Source of the DNA: Nostoc sp. NIES-4103
GTDB lineage: Bacteria; Cyanobacteriota; Cyanobacteriia; Cyanobacteriales; Nostocaceae
DNA: 64,000 bases
Assembly: GCF_002368335.1 (NCBI RefSeq)
Contig: NZ_AP018288.1
Coordinates: 804,607-868,606, forward strand
Reading direction: 5' to 3'
The notes under the pieces were generated by a model, which saw only the letters and a list, made by a program, of their open reading frames with translations, ran no database searches and was not told the DNA's origin. Below are positions 17,165-26,316 of the stretch, in pieces (position 1 is the stretch's first letter; the number at the start of each line of letters is the position of its first letter). Both the position numbers and the translations under genes were made by a program.

Positions 17165-17192
17165 GACACAGCAGGCTTAAGCCTGCTGTGTC
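17165..17192. repeat. Perfect 28-bp palindrome
   Basis: Arms GACACAGCAGGCTT and AAGCCTGCTGTGTC meet with no spacer, downstream of the esterase gene. It may be a terminator structure or a dispersed palindromic repeat; no T-run follows. Confidence 0.7.
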
Positions 17193-17245
17193 CCTGTATT
17201 GACTAAATTAATGTTTCGCAGCAAAATACCAATCGTAGCGAAGGT

Positions 17246-17477
17246 TTGTTTATGTACCTGACGCAAAAGAACCAAATCAGAAAACTGAATAAATTTGAAT
17301 TTGTTGCTCTGCGCGAGTTATGCCGACTGAGTAAAAACCTGTATAGCGTGGGTCTTTACACGGTGCGGCAATACTTTTTTCAGGAACGTAAGCACTTACG
17401 TTATGAGTCTGCTTACCATCTGTACTGACAATTATAAACTTCTCAATACAAATATTCTACAGCAAACATTGAAATAT
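17246..17477 (+). pseudogene. Remnant of IS200/IS605-type tnpB, frameshifted
   Basis: The first 60 codons (MYLTQKNQIRKLNKFEF, then LSKNLYSVGLYTVRQYFFQE and LRYESAYHL) match the N-terminus of a TnpB/OrfB group that I recognise from Nostoc genomes. The reading frame breaks at about 17424; the continuation DNYKLLNTNILQQTLK is in another frame, consistent with a one-base indel. No remaining TnpB core (RuvC or zinc-finger part) is seen, so only a short, dead 5' fragment persists. No tnpA or end hairpin was identified. Confidence 0.65.
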
Positions 17478-17479
17478 AG

Positions 17480-17566
17480 GCGTAGTCACATAGATTAGGA
17501 CAGTGTTGTGTTCCTAGCCATAAGCAACTGGGTTTCTACTCAGCACGAGCGCACTTTGCCATAGCA
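17480..17566. mobile_element. Degenerate MITE-like element (TTAGGACA family)
   Basis: Shares GATTAGGACAGTG, a CTACTCAGCAC segment and the right end GCACTTTGCCATAGC with the element at 56402-56494. It follows the TnpB remnant directly and runs up to the apc terminator. Confidence 0.5.
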
Positions 17567-17595
17567 ATAAAAAAAGAGGTCAACCAGACCTCTTT
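17566..17595 (-). terminator. Rho-independent terminator of the apc operon
   Basis: On the minus strand: stem AAAGAGGTC, loop TGGTT, stem GACCTCTTT followed by a T-run. It lies 39 bases after the apcC stop codon. Confidence 0.85.
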
Positions 17596-17633
17596 GAAAC
17601 TCCCTAAAATAATCTTCGGTCTATATATAAGAA

Positions 17634-17840
17634 TTACGCCAATCCGGTATTAGTACCTTGCTTACCTGTAGCTAGTTCTACCTTCACGATTTTGCCGCCT
17701 GCTTTTTGAATCCGTTGCTGTTCGCTGAACCAGTTTTCATAAGGAACAAGCTTGGTGAAGTAGGTATTTTGTAGTTCGCGTTGGGTACGAATCCGGGTTT
17801 GGCTGGGAACACAAGCAGTAATTTTAAATAACCGCGCCAT
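17634..17840 (-). CDS. apcC: Allophycocyanin core-linker (LC 7.8)
   Basis: A 68-residue protein, full length for the small phycobilisome core linker. It starts MARLFKITACVPSQTRIRTQ and ends with the usual VKVELATGK region. ApcC binds inside the allophycocyanin trimer at the end of a core cylinder and adjusts its absorption. It is the last gene of the operon apcE-apcA-apcB-apcC, 237 bases after apcB, and is followed by a strong terminator. The longer apcB-apcC gap is common in this operon. Confidence 0.97.
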   Translation of the reverse strand: MARLFKITACVPSQTRIRTQRELQNTYFTKLVPYENWFSEQQRIQKAGGKIVKVELATGKQGTNTGLA

Positions 17841-18077
17841 GTCTTAAATCTCCTGTGGTAACTGTGAAAACTTTTTTATTTCAAAAAAAACGGGAGTATG
17901 TATTTTACTCAAATTTTAAAATCATTCATTCCAAGGCTGGAAATCAAGCATCAATACTAGAACGTTAACACTCATCACTGAGCTATTCAAGAAGATAAGC
18001 GACAAAACTCTCTAGCACTCACGATTGATTTCCAGACCTTAATTTCGCACCTAAAATACTTCAGTGCAAACCAGCTA

Positions 18078-18566
18078 TTAGCTCAAGCCAGAGGAGATAT
18101 AGTCTAGGTAGGTACCCATTTCCTTACCAGCATCTGCACCAACCAAAGCAGCAGTTACTTCTTTGATTGCTTGGATAGCTTGTACGGTAGGGCCAACGGG
18201 AACACCCAAAGAGTTGTAGGTTTCTTTCAAACCGTTCAATACGCGCTCATCCAGGATGGAAGGATCGCCAGCTAACATAGCGTAGGTTGCATAGCGGAGG
18301 TAGTAGTCCAAATCGCGGATGCAAGCAGCATAGCGACGGGTGGTGTACATGTTACCACCGGGACGGGTGATATCAGAGTACAGCAAGGACTTCGCAACAG
18401 CTTCTTTAACGATCGCAGCTGCGTTAGCGCTGATTGTGGTAGCAGCACGGACGCGCAGTTCACCACTTGAGAAGTAAGCTTTCAACTTCGACAAAGCAGT
18501 TGCATCTAAGTACTTACCTTGAACGTCCGCAGAATTAATTACAGCGGTAATAGCGTCTTGAGCCAT
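18078..18566 (-). CDS. apcB: Allophycocyanin beta subunit
   Basis: A 162-residue biliprotein. The chromophore-binding Cys lies in RRYAACIRDLDYYLRYATYA, at about position 82, and the Asn that is methylated in the family lies in the RPGGNMYTTRR stretch. It pairs with ApcA to form the trimers of the phycobilisome core, passing light energy to ApcE and the photosystems. The gene is 62 bases downstream of apcA and certainly co-transcribed with it. Composition is GC-richer than flanking genes, as expected for a highly expressed gene. Confidence 0.98.
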   Translation of the reverse strand: MAQDAITAVINSADVQGKYLDATALSKLKAYFSSGELRVRAATTISANAAAIVKEAVAKSLLYSDITRPGGNMYTTRRYAACIRDLDYYLRYATYAMLAGDPSILDERVLNGLKETYNSLGVPVGPTVQAIQAIKEVTAALVGADAGKEMGTYLDYISSGLS

Positions 18567-18628
18567 GTTGTTAATTCCTTATTTCCAATCGTATTGCAAT
18601 ACTTTTGTTTCGTGTCGAGGAAACAGCT

Positions 18629-19117
18629 TTAGCCGCCTAGAGCACCAATTAGGTAGTCAAAGTAAGCACCAGCTTCAGCAGCGTCTTCGCCAGACAACAA
18701 GCCACTGGCTGCACTCTTCAACCCACGGATACCTTCAATAATGCCATCGATGGGGGTGCCGAGAGACTTGTACATTTCACGAGCGCCGACAACGCCAATT
18801 TCTTCGATGGGGGTAACATCACCAGAAACGATACCGTAGGTAACGAGGCGGAGGTAATAGTCTAAGTCACGCAGACAAGTAGCTGTCATTTCTTGACCGT
18901 AAGCGTTACCACCAGGAGACACAACGTCAGGGCGCTTTTGGAACACTTGGTCACCTGCGGCCTTCACAATGCGCTCGCGGCTATTGGTCAAAATATCAGC
19001 GATGCGGACGCGACGCTCACCACTTGTAACAAAGCTCTTGATCCGATCCAGTTCGCCAGGGCTGAGGTAGCGAGCTTCTGCATCAGCATTCACGATAGAC
19101 TTCGTGACGATACTCAT
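18629..19117 (-). CDS. apcA: Allophycocyanin alpha subunit
   Basis: A 162-residue biliprotein starting MSIVTKSIVNADAEARYLSPG. The bilin-binding Cys lies in MTATCLRDLDYYLRLVTYG. It is the partner of ApcB in the allophycocyanin core. It lies 287 bases downstream of the apcE stop; that gap contains a pair of facing heptamer arrays and the likely apcA leader. In related cyanobacteria apcAB has its own strong promoter, so independent transcription from this gap is likely, though I could not fix the -10 box. Confidence 0.98.
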   Translation of the reverse strand: MSIVTKSIVNADAEARYLSPGELDRIKSFVTSGERRVRIADILTNSRERIVKAAGDQVFQKRPDVVSPGGNAYGQEMTATCLRDLDYYLRLVTYGIVSGDVTPIEEIGVVGAREMYKSLGTPIDGIIEGIRGLKSAASGLLSGEDAAEAGAYFDYLIGALGG

Positions 19118-19264
19118 TAATGGATTCCTCCAATACGAATGAAACCAGAATTTGATTAAACAGGTGCAACTTTACATTGCTCCTTCCGCAGTATATTTTC
19201 CGGCATTGTGTTGAGCATTTATGACTGCTCTTAACACTTTGTAATATTCCTTTTCAGATTTGCA

Positions 19265-19407
19265 ACAAATTGGGTACTGGGGATTGGGGATTGGGTATTG
19301 GGTATTGGGTATTGAGTATTGGGTATTAAGGAAGAATTTTCCCAGTCCCCAGTCCCCAGTCCCCAGTCCCCAGTCCCCAGTCCCTAGTCCCCAGTCCCTA
19401 GTCCCTA
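19265..19407. repeat. Facing heptamer arrays between apcE and apcA
   Basis: About 65 bases of GGGGATT/GGGTATT units (19270-19330) face about 65 bases of CCCCAGT/CCCTAGT units (19340-19407). The second array begins exactly at the apcE stop codon on the minus strand. RNA from this region could form a long hairpin. Confidence 0.85.
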
Positions 19408-22400
19408 ATCAGCCTGTACGCTACCGAGATAGTTACCTGCTGGTAAGGATGGAAAGCGGTTGTAAGGCACTACATCTTCACCAAAGTAGCGGATATACTC
19501 TGGGCTATCGACAATTGCATCTACAGCGCCTCGTAAGCCACGGATAGACAACAACTCGTTGTAGGTACGAATTTCGTCCTGAGTTGCTGGTGTGCGTCCT
19601 AAGAGGTGACGGAATAGGAATTCAACCACCTTGGTGTTGGGGTAAGGTGTACAGAAGCGTTGGCGATAGATTTCTGAACTAGCTAGTTCTCTAACAAACT
19701 CGCGCACGGAAATTTGCCGATTCTGCAATTTGCTGTCCAAGTCAGCGCGGCGGAAATTATCAGGAACTTCACTACCGAATAGATCCAACACTTGAGAGTA
19801 AATAGCAGCGATCGCTTGTTGCATTTCTGCTGCGTTAGCGCCTACACTCAAGCGGTAAATCCGTGCAGATTGGCGACGATCCACCGACTGTGTAACACCA
19901 TAGTTGCTGGAACGACCCAATCCCACAGTCAAGGGTTCGCTGCTTTGAGATGATACATCTGCGATCGCTAAGCGCGGTTTGACTGGCTCAAAGCTAGGTA
20001 CAACCACATCATCATTTTGCTTGGTTAGCTGGTTGTACAACTTCTCAGTATTCGGGAAGTTTGCCGCTGGTAAGGTCGGGAAGCGACGGTAAGGAACCGT
20101 ATCTTCGCCAAACACCTCAGCATATTCCTGACTACCGACGATCGCAGTGATAAAGGCGCGGAGTCCCTGAGTTGCCAGAATTTGGTTATATTTGCGGATT
20201 TCTGCCTGGTCTAAAGGCGCTCTTCCTAGGAAGTGTTTTGTTCCCAGTTCAATCACCTTGGTGTTGGGATAAGGTGTGTAGAACTCTTTGCGGTACAGGC
20301 TGGAATAACCTAAACCTTCAATGAACTCTTTAACAGTAATTTCGCCATTCCCTAACTTGCTTTCCAAAACTTGGAATTCTCTGGAAGTAGTGATGTAGGG
20401 TGCAATATCACGCTCGAAAATTTGGCGATAAGCAGCACTGATGGCAGTTTTTACCGCCACTTTATCCTTAATACCAGCAACCAACTTGAAGATTTTCGTT
20501 TGTTCGCGCTGTTTGGAAACACCTTGATTGATCCGAGCTTGAACATCGGGTTCTGTCCGGGTTTGGGTAACTGTACCCAATGTAACAAACAGCGGTGTTT
20601 CTTCCTTCTGGATTGCAGGAGCAATATCTTCGCGAATACTGCCAACTCGTAGCGACCTCTGGGACACACCAGCAGGTGTCAAATACCGTTCGTATGGAAC
20701 TGTATCTTCCCCGAATGCTTCACTGTATTCAACGCTGTTGATGATCTCATCAACCACTGCATAGAAACCCTGTTTAGCAGCGATATCGAAGTACTTATTC
20801 GTTTCCTGACGACCGTAGGTAGGACGACCTAACAACCGCCGATGGATGTACTCAATCGCCTTCATCACATACAAAGATGTCCAGTAGGTCTTGCGGAAAA
20901 CATCGGACTTAGCCAAAGCACGGATAAATTCGCGCACAGAAATGTCACCGTTTTCCAGCTTGATTTCTTGCACTTTCAGGCGTTGACCTTCGTAGACATC
21001 GCGACCGAAAACTTGCAGGTAAGCGGCTTTAATTACTGCTTGTGTGGAAGTTTCGGAGAATTTGATGCTAGAACCCTTGCCAACTTTTTTGCCGATTGTG
21101 CCAGGAATTTGATCCAGCTTGAACACCTTGGCACCCAGAGTACCAGGTGCTACACCCCGTGCTTCGGGATTGCTGTTTTGGTTATTGATACCGGGCCCTT
21201 GGTGAATCAAGATGCGCTTGGTATCTTTCCCAAAGAAAGCTGGTCTGGTGCTGGGGTTGCGAGTTTCTTTCGGGAAAATCGCTCCAAATTGAATTTCCAA
21301 TGGGTCATTCCCAGAACCGTAAGGATGCTGATCTGGTAGTGGCTGTTCGTAAGCAGCGAATGTTGTGATGAACTGAGGAATTTTGCGGAAAGGCGCACTG
21401 TAGTTAAACAGGTCTTGCTGCGGCCCCCAGTTGCGACATTCTTGTGCTTCTTGACCAAGACCCCGCAAATAAGGTACTGTCTCTTCGCCAAAGTAATCGC
21501 CGTATTCTTGAGAATCTACCAAAGCATCTACTAAAGCTGGCAGACCACCATCGGAAATAATAGAGAAGTATTTTTGTACTTCTTCACGGCTACTTGGCCC
21601 ACGTCCCAAAATGTGACGGAAAGCTAATTCGATAACTCGGCTGTTAATAAAAGGCTGGTAAAACTGTTTTTGGTAAAGTGGAGATTTTGCCAGACGACGA
21701 ACAAACTCTTTCATTGAGATGTCGCCATTCTTCACCTGAGATTCTAGGTAAGATATCGACTGTCCATAAGCGCGGGTAATGTCACGCTCAAAGATTTGCC
21801 GATAGGCAGCTTTAATTACCTCATTTTTTTCACTTGCTGATAAACCAGGCTTCATAACAAACTTAGGACGCCGTTCTGACGCATTAAAGTAAATCTGCGG
21901 CAGTTGCAATCCTTGTTGGTCGCCAGAGGGACGCTGACGGACTTTGTTAGAAGGTGTCGCTCCTTGGAATTCTGTCAGCAAAATATTCATGTACTGAGTC
22001 ACAATGTCTGTGGCTTCAGCATCTTGACGGAAAAAGGAAAGTGAAGCGGCTTTGATTTCTTGCAAAGCGACTATGGTTGCTTCGCCAGAACAAGCATTTT
22101 CAATTATTTCCCGTAAACCCCGTGTATTCACAGCAATGATATTGGGGTCGCCTGCAACGATCGCATAAGTAGCATAGCGTAAGAACCAGGACAAGTCCCG
22201 TAAGCTCTTGGCCATGTTGCTTGGGCCATAGCGAGCCACGTTGATTGGTCTAAAGCCTTGAGGTACTGGGCCGCTGGGGGATGTGTTAAAGATTGAGCGT
22301 AAACCTTCAAAGAACCCACCACGACTTTCAACGTAGGTAACGGTTCCCAGTTTCATCCCATCTTGAACATTGCCACCACTTGCAGCAGCACCAGCCATAG

Positions 22401-22680
22401 CTAGTTCTGGTTCTCTGGGCTTTTCTAAAAATGCCATTGGCGAACCACCAACGAAAATCCTGTTGGCAGCCCGAGATACGATAATCTCGGAATTGTCCGT
22501 GAGTATCTGGGCAATTTCTAGACGCTTTGCACCAGATGCAAAATAGCTTGCCAGTTCATTCAGTTCGCCGGTTCCCAAGAAACGGTCTTGTTGCTCCGCT
22601 TGGGTAATGGTTGCCACAGCTAGAGTTTGATATAGTTGCGGACGCGCAACTGAGCTTCCACCACTTGCCTTAACACTCAT
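19405..22680 (-). CDS. apcE: Phycobilisome core-membrane linker (LCM)
   Basis: A 1091-residue anchor protein. Residues 1-230 form the phycobilin domain, split by a loop of about 60 residues (about 83-145); the likely chromophore Cys197 lies in IIENACSGEATI. Four linker (REP) repeats follow, at about 275-405, 540-670, 720-850 and 950-1080, each with a AAYRQIFERDI-type start, a NGxISxxEFxRxLA segment and an end like FGEDTVPYRRF. Four repeats predict a large core of the pentacylindrical type seen in heterocystous cyanobacteria. ApcE is the terminal energy emitter and tethers the phycobilisome to the thylakoid. It is the first gene of the operon; the stop codon is the first base block of a repeat array. 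Confidence 0.98.
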   Translation of the reverse strand: MSVKASGGSSVARPQLYQTLAVATITQAEQQDRFLGTGELNELASYFASGAKRLEIAQILTDNSEIIVSRAANRIFVGGSPMAFLEKPREPELAMAGAAASGGNVQDGMKLGTVTYVESRGGFFEGLRSIFNTSPSGPVPQGFRPINVARYGPSNMAKSLRDLSWFLRYATYAIVAGDPNIIAVNTRGLREIIENACSGEATIVALQEIKAASLSFFRQDAEATDIVTQYMNILLTEFQGATPSNKVRQRPSGDQQGLQLPQIYFNASERRPKFVMKPGLSASEKNEVIKAAYRQIFERDITRAYGQSISYLESQVKNGDISMKEFVRRLAKSPLYQKQFYQPFINSRVIELAFRHILGRGPSSREEVQKYFSIISDGGLPALVDALVDSQEYGDYFGEETVPYLRGLGQEAQECRNWGPQQDLFNYSAPFRKIPQFITTFAAYEQPLPDQHPYGSGNDPLEIQFGAIFPKETRNPSTRPAFFGKDTKRILIHQGPGINNQNSNPEARGVAPGTLGAKVFKLDQIPGTIGKKVGKGSSIKFSETSTQAVIKAAYLQVFGRDVYEGQRLKVQEIKLENGDISVREFIRALAKSDVFRKTYWTSLYVMKAIEYIHRRLLGRPTYGRQETNKYFDIAAKQGFYAVVDEIINSVEYSEAFGEDTVPYERYLTPAGVSQRSLRVGSIREDIAPAIQKEETPLFVTLGTVTQTRTEPDVQARINQGVSKQREQTKIFKLVAGIKDKVAVKTAISAAYRQIFERDIAPYITTSREFQVLESKLGNGEITVKEFIEGLGYSSLYRKEFYTPYPNTKVIELGTKHFLGRAPLDQAEIRKYNQILATQGLRAFITAIVGSQEYAEVFGEDTVPYRRFPTLPAANFPNTEKLYNQLTKQNDDVVVPSFEPVKPRLAIADVSSQSSEPLTVGLGRSSNYGVTQSVDRRQSARIYRLSVGANAAEMQQAIAAIYSQVLDLFGSEVPDNFRRADLDSKLQNRQISVREFVRELASSEIYRQRFCTPYPNTKVVEFLFRHLLGRTPATQDEIRTYNELLSIRGLRGAVDAIVDSPEYIRYFGEDVVPYNRFPSLPAGNYLGSVQAD

Positions 22681-23251
22681 CGGATTTGTAAAACTCCCAT
22701 CATAATTTTTTATGTGTTAAGTCTGGGTTGCTCTGAGGCTTGACACATCGGTGTGGTTCTGCCTTAAGAGTACCGCCTTCAAAACGCCAGTAAATTAACC
22801 CAGTCAGCTTTTAGATTAGAACGTTTTGCGTTTTCACTGGTGATTTATTAAGAAGTATGTAGATTCTGTAGCCTTGATCATCAAGTTAGAACATACACAC
22901 TCTTAGTTCCATGAGACAAAATTGAACTTTTGTAACATTTTGTAACAAAATTCACAGGAATACTTTATTTCGCTCTTAATACCTAATTCTATTGGATCGG
23001 GACAAGATCTACTCCATCGGGATTGGGGATTGGGGACTGGGTACTGGGTACTGGGTACTAGGTACTGGGAAGATGTTCACTCCTAAATTTGAGCGAAGTT
23101 TGAATCTCCCTCTCTCAATAATCTTCCTAGTCCCTAGTTCAATGATTCTTCAAAACGGCAACCAGCATCTAAAAGTTTATTTTTTTACAAGACTAAATAA
23201 TTCTGGTGAGTTAAGGTGTAGCAATCAGTAATCCTAGACCAGAAAATCACT
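22681..23251. promoter_or_regulatory. apcE upstream region
   Basis: About 570 bases between apcE (minus) and a secreted hypothetical protein (plus), presumably holding both promoters. A GGGTACT/GGGGATT heptamer array occupies 23019-23070. No -10 or operator could be assigned with confidence. The short open frame across the array is not considered real. Confidence 0.4.
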
Positions 23252-23782
23252 ATGTATAAAAGTCATAAGAATAACAATTTTTTCAGTACTGCCGTATCTG
23301 CCCTAGCTATTGTTTTGACCATTACTCCTGCTAATGCATTACCAGGACAAAACATTAATACCGTTATCAAATGGGCAAAGACCAAATCTCAACTATCGCC
23401 CTTGAGATATAACAGCGAAGCGCATGGTTATGAAAGTTCAAAGGGAAATTTGTACTTTTATGCTGATGTAACTTCTCAAAATGGCATAGTAACTAAAGAA
23501 GGAATAACCGTTAGTGGTGACTCTAGAATTAAATTCACTACCAAAACTTCCCAAGCAGTGAAACTGTTAAAAAATATCTACAACACCAACATTGCTAATG
23601 ACTTTCAAAAATCAAGGTATGTCACAAAAGTTGGTCGTGACCAGTTTTATCGCGGGCAAAATTTTGCCTACATTACTGCCCAGGTACAGGGTGGTTCAGC
23701 ACTTCAGATAATTCAATTAAGTAAATTACAAGGGGTAATAGATAATGCAAAATACTGTCAAAATCACGAATGTGATCTTTAA
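23252..23782 (+). CDS. Secreted hypothetical protein
   Basis: A 176-residue protein with a signal peptide: basic start KSHKNNN, hydrophobic VSALAIVLTITPA and a cleavage-type ANA-LPG site near residue 30. The mature part has no motif that I recognise; it contains two Cys near the end (YCQNHECDL), possibly a disulfide. Predicted mixed beta/alpha. It is a single gene with its own upstream region, followed by a repeat-rich gap. Periplasmic or extracellular location is inferred from the signal only. Confidence 0.6.
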   Translation: MYKSHKNNNFFSTAVSALAIVLTITPANALPGQNINTVIKWAKTKSQLSPLRYNSEAHGYESSKGNLYFYADVTSQNGIVTKEGITVSGDSRIKFTTKTSQAVKLLKNIYNTNIANDFQKSRYVTKVGRDQFYRGQNFAYITAQVQGGSALQIIQLSKLQGVIDNAKYCQNHECDL

Positions 23783-23822
23783 TTTATAGCATTTCCCCAT
23801 CAGCGTGAAGTACATCTGGTAA

Positions 23823-23889
23823 ACCTCACCCCTAACCCCTCTCCTTGGTAAGGATAGGGGAATAAAGCACAGTTCTATCGGGGTGAGGT
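23823..23889. repeat. ACCTCACCCC inverted repeat
   Basis: Ten-base perfect arms ACCTCACCCC and GGGGTGAGGT enclose about 47 bases that also contain a partial inner stem (CCTCTCCTT / AAGGATAGGGG). Probably a dispersed repeat, perhaps a terminator for the secreted-protein gene. Confidence 0.6.
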
Positions 23890-23909
23890 AATCGCGATAC
23901 TCTGTTACT

Positions 23910-24014
23910 TATAGCAGTCGCCAGTAGTGTTAGGACATCAACAGATGATAAAACCTAGACACGAAAAGAGTTTTCACCCAGTCACCAGTCCCCAGTCCCT
24001 AGTCCCTAGCTATA
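23910..24014 (+). mobile_element. MITE-like element, copy A of a ~105-bp pair
   Basis: Bounded by TATAGC and GCTATA. Apart from a few changes it is the reverse complement of 53755-53861, including the core GTTAGGACATCAACAGATGA and the CCCCAGT heptamers at the right end. No coding capacity. Confidence 0.75.
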
Positions 24015-24062
24015 AAAAGCTCTATATCTATATTAAATTAGTCTATTTTTAATTTTTGATCA

Positions 24063-24785
24063 TTACTGTTTAATATAAGTATTTTCTCTAAACAAAGGCA
24101 CGCAATCACTAACGTTGTACATAGCTGCAAGTTCAACATCTGACTCAAAACCTGCTGCAATTAACTCTTTCCCAGAACTACATTTTTGTAAGTAACCCAG
24201 TAAATCTTTCTGGAAAGTTTGAAATGTTGCCACAGCTACTTCAGCTTCTGGTGAAAGACTTCCTTGCAAGTAACTGAGAATTGCCCCAGCACCAATTAAA
24301 TCTTCACATGCAGGACGTAGGCTACCATCATCTTTCCACCTTTCACCAGCAGGAATCACTGCGATTTTATTACCGTAGTTTTGGGCAAACTGCGCCACAG
24401 CTTGGCAATTTCGCAAACACCCAGCCAAGGTTGGTGTATTTCCAGTTTGTAACGTCAGAAAAGAACCATTAGGTGAAGGTAAAACTAGTCTAGTTCCAGC
24501 AGCAATTTGAGTTACCGACTTTGGAGAAAGAGAATATCCGGTTGTAGTCCAACGTTGTCGATGACTTGCCAACTCTGCCTGCACTGACTTGGCATAATCT
24601 ATCACTGATTCATCTTTATATGGGTAAGGAAAAATTATTGCACCATTATTGGTGGCAATTTCTACACAGGTGGAGAAAGAAAGAACATCAACTATCACAA
24701 CCACATCACTAATAGAAGCGAGTTGAGCAACCCCTTGTGCGCCCCATTCACAGCGCAAATCAAACTCTGATTGGTCGTAAATCAT
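24063..24785 (-). CDS. ComB-like 2-phosphosulfolactate phosphatase family protein
   Basis: About 240 residues of the ComB family. Visible family segments are VVVIVDVLSFSTCVEIA with the early Asp, GTRLVLPSPNGS, VIPAGERWKDDGSLRPACED and GAGAIL. ComB of methanogens removes phosphate from 2-phosphosulfolactate in coenzyme M synthesis; cyanobacteria do not make coenzyme M, so the substrate is probably another phosphate ester and is unknown. I chose ATG 24785 (MIYDQSEFDLRCEWG), the usual family start; the frame is open back to 24851 and would add an odd hydrophobic stretch. It is divergent from the methyltransferase. Confidence 0.8.
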   Translation of the reverse strand: MIYDQSEFDLRCEWGAQGVAQLASISDVVVIVDVLSFSTCVEIATNNGAIIFPYPYKDESVIDYAKSVQAELASHRQRWTTTGYSLSPKSVTQIAAGTRLVLPSPNGSFLTLQTGNTPTLAGCLRNCQAVAQFAQNYGNKIAVIPAGERWKDDGSLRPACEDLIGAGAILSYLQGSLSPEAEVAVATFQTFQKDLLGYLQKCSSGKELIAAGFESDVELAAMYNVSDCVPLFRENTYIKQ

Positions 24786-25131
24786 GAGAGCAATCGTAAA
24801 AAACAATATGATGAAAATCAAACCATACATGTGTAAGTCTGTGGAAATCATTAAAGCTTTGTAGCCACCACTTTAGTGCTTTTGCCCTGACTATGAACTA
24901 CCGCACACACCTAAATATAAAGTTGGAGCTTTAACAAATGATTTTTATTGCCTCATAATACAAAAGTTTAAAAAATACTTAAAATGAGTTAGTGCTTGTA
25001 TTTAAACAATATCGATACTTATGAAATTGAAATAAGCCAGCGTTGCATTTTCACAATAGCGATCGCCATCACCTCTCTACCCTAAGTGTCCAGCATTCGC
25101 TAAACTCAGAATTGCTGCGATTTTACTCACC
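24786..25131. other. Divergent intergenic region, no gene seen
   Basis: About 346 AT-rich bases between the ComB-like gene and the methyltransferase, with one GCGATCGC octamer. Promoters for both are expected; none was assigned. Confidence 0.4.
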
Positions 25132-26316
25132 ATGTCAGATCCCCAAACTGTTAGCGCTGCTGTTGCCCAACTCTACAACACATACCCTTTCCCATCTGAC
25201 CCTCTGCTGGATGAACCACCCCCAGGTTACAATTGGCGCTGGAATTGGCTAGCGGCTCATAGCTTCTGCACAGGTCAAAAACCTCAAAGGCGAAACATCC
25301 GCATTTTAGATGCTGGTTGTGGTACGGGGGTGGGTACTGAGTACTTAGTTCACCTCAACCCTGAAGCTGATGTCGTGGGAATTGACCTGAGTGAGGGTGC
25401 TTTGGCAATGGCAAAAGAACGTTGTCAGCGTTCTGGGGCTAACCGGGTAGAATTTCATCACCTGAGTTTGTTCGATGCGGAACAGTTACCTGGTGAATTT
25501 GATTTAATTAACTGCGTTGGTGTTTTACACCATACCCACGATCCAATTCGTGGTATTCAAGCTTTGGCTAAAAAGCTAGCCCCTGGCGGCTTTTTCCACA
25601 TCTTCGTCTACGGAGAATTAGGGCGCTGGGAAATTCAACTCATGCAAAAAGCGATCGCCCTCCTCCAAGGTGAAAAACGCGGCGACTACCGCGACGGTGT
25701 ACAAGTCGGACGAAAAATATTTGCTTCTCTACCAGAAAATAACCGTATTGTCAAATACGAAAAACAACGCTGGTCAATGGAAAACCACATGGATGAACAC
25801 TTTGCGGATATGTATGTTCATCCCCAGGAAATTGACTACAACATTGAAACGCTGTTTGAATTAATAGATGCTTCTGGCTTGGAGTTTATCGGCTTCTCCA
25901 ATCCTGGTTTTTGGCAATTAGAAAGACTATTGGGCAAAGCCCCAGATTTGATAGAAAGGGCGCAAGGATTAAGCGATCGCCAACGCTACCGCCTGATAGA
26001 ATTACTAGATCCAGAAGTTACTCATTATGAGTTTTTCCTCGGTCGTCCTCCCCTGCTGAAAAATGATTGGTCAGACGATGAAGCTTTATTAGCAGCAATT
26101 CCCGAACTCAATCCATGTATGGATGGATGGCCAAGTCAAGCTATCTTTAACCAAGATTATCAAATAGTCAAATTCTCTGAAGAAGAGTTTGAATTTTTAC
26201 AAGCCTGTGATGGCAATTCAACAGTAAAAGAGATATTAGCGAAGGTACAACTGAGGTTAGAAGGAGTTAGAACCATCCTCAAGCAACACCTAATTTTGTT
26301 GACACCGGGTCAATAG
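25132..26316 (+). CDS. Class I SAM-dependent methyltransferase with C-terminal extension
   Basis: A 394-residue protein. Residues 55-180 are a Rossmann methyltransferase: motif I RILDAGCGTGVGTEYL, motif II acidic residue in VVGIDLSEGAL, and LINCVGVLHHTHDP for motif IV. The N-terminal YNTYPFPSDPLLDEPPP and the C-terminal 200 residues are characteristic of a cyanobacterial group with no known substrate; the end (EFEFLQACDGNSTVKEIL) resembles a winged-helix or PqqD-like domain. The substrate is unknown. Start ATG 25132 is preceded only by a weak ribosome site. The stop codon is followed directly by a GTCAGTT repeat array. Confidence 0.85.
   Translation: MSDPQTVSAAVAQLYNTYPFPSDPLLDEPPPGYNWRWNWLAAHSFCTGQKPQRRNIRILDAGCGTGVGTEYLVHLNPEADVVGIDLSEGALAMAKERCQRSGANRVEFHHLSLFDAEQLPGEFDLINCVGVLHHTHDPIRGIQALAKKLAPGGFFHIFVYGELGRWEIQLMQKAIALLQGEKRGDYRDGVQVGRKIFASLPENNRIVKYEKQRWSMENHMDEHFADMYVHPQEIDYNIETLFELIDASGLEFIGFSNPGFWQLERLLGKAPDLIERAQGLSDRQRYRLIELLDPEVTHYEFFLGRPPLLKNDWSDDEALLAAIPELNPCMDGWPSQAIFNQDYQIVKFSEEEFEFLQACDGNSTVKEILAKVQLRLEGVRTILKQHLILLTPGQ

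Noticed and set aside
22992..23231. 79-codon frame upstream of the secreted protein
   Set aside because: The first part is a translation of the heptamer array (GIGDWGLGTGYW style), a frequent artefact in this genome.
24063..24851. N-terminal membrane anchor on the ComB-like protein
   Set aside because: The hydrophobic stretch appears only if translation starts at 24851; family members begin at the ATG at 24785.
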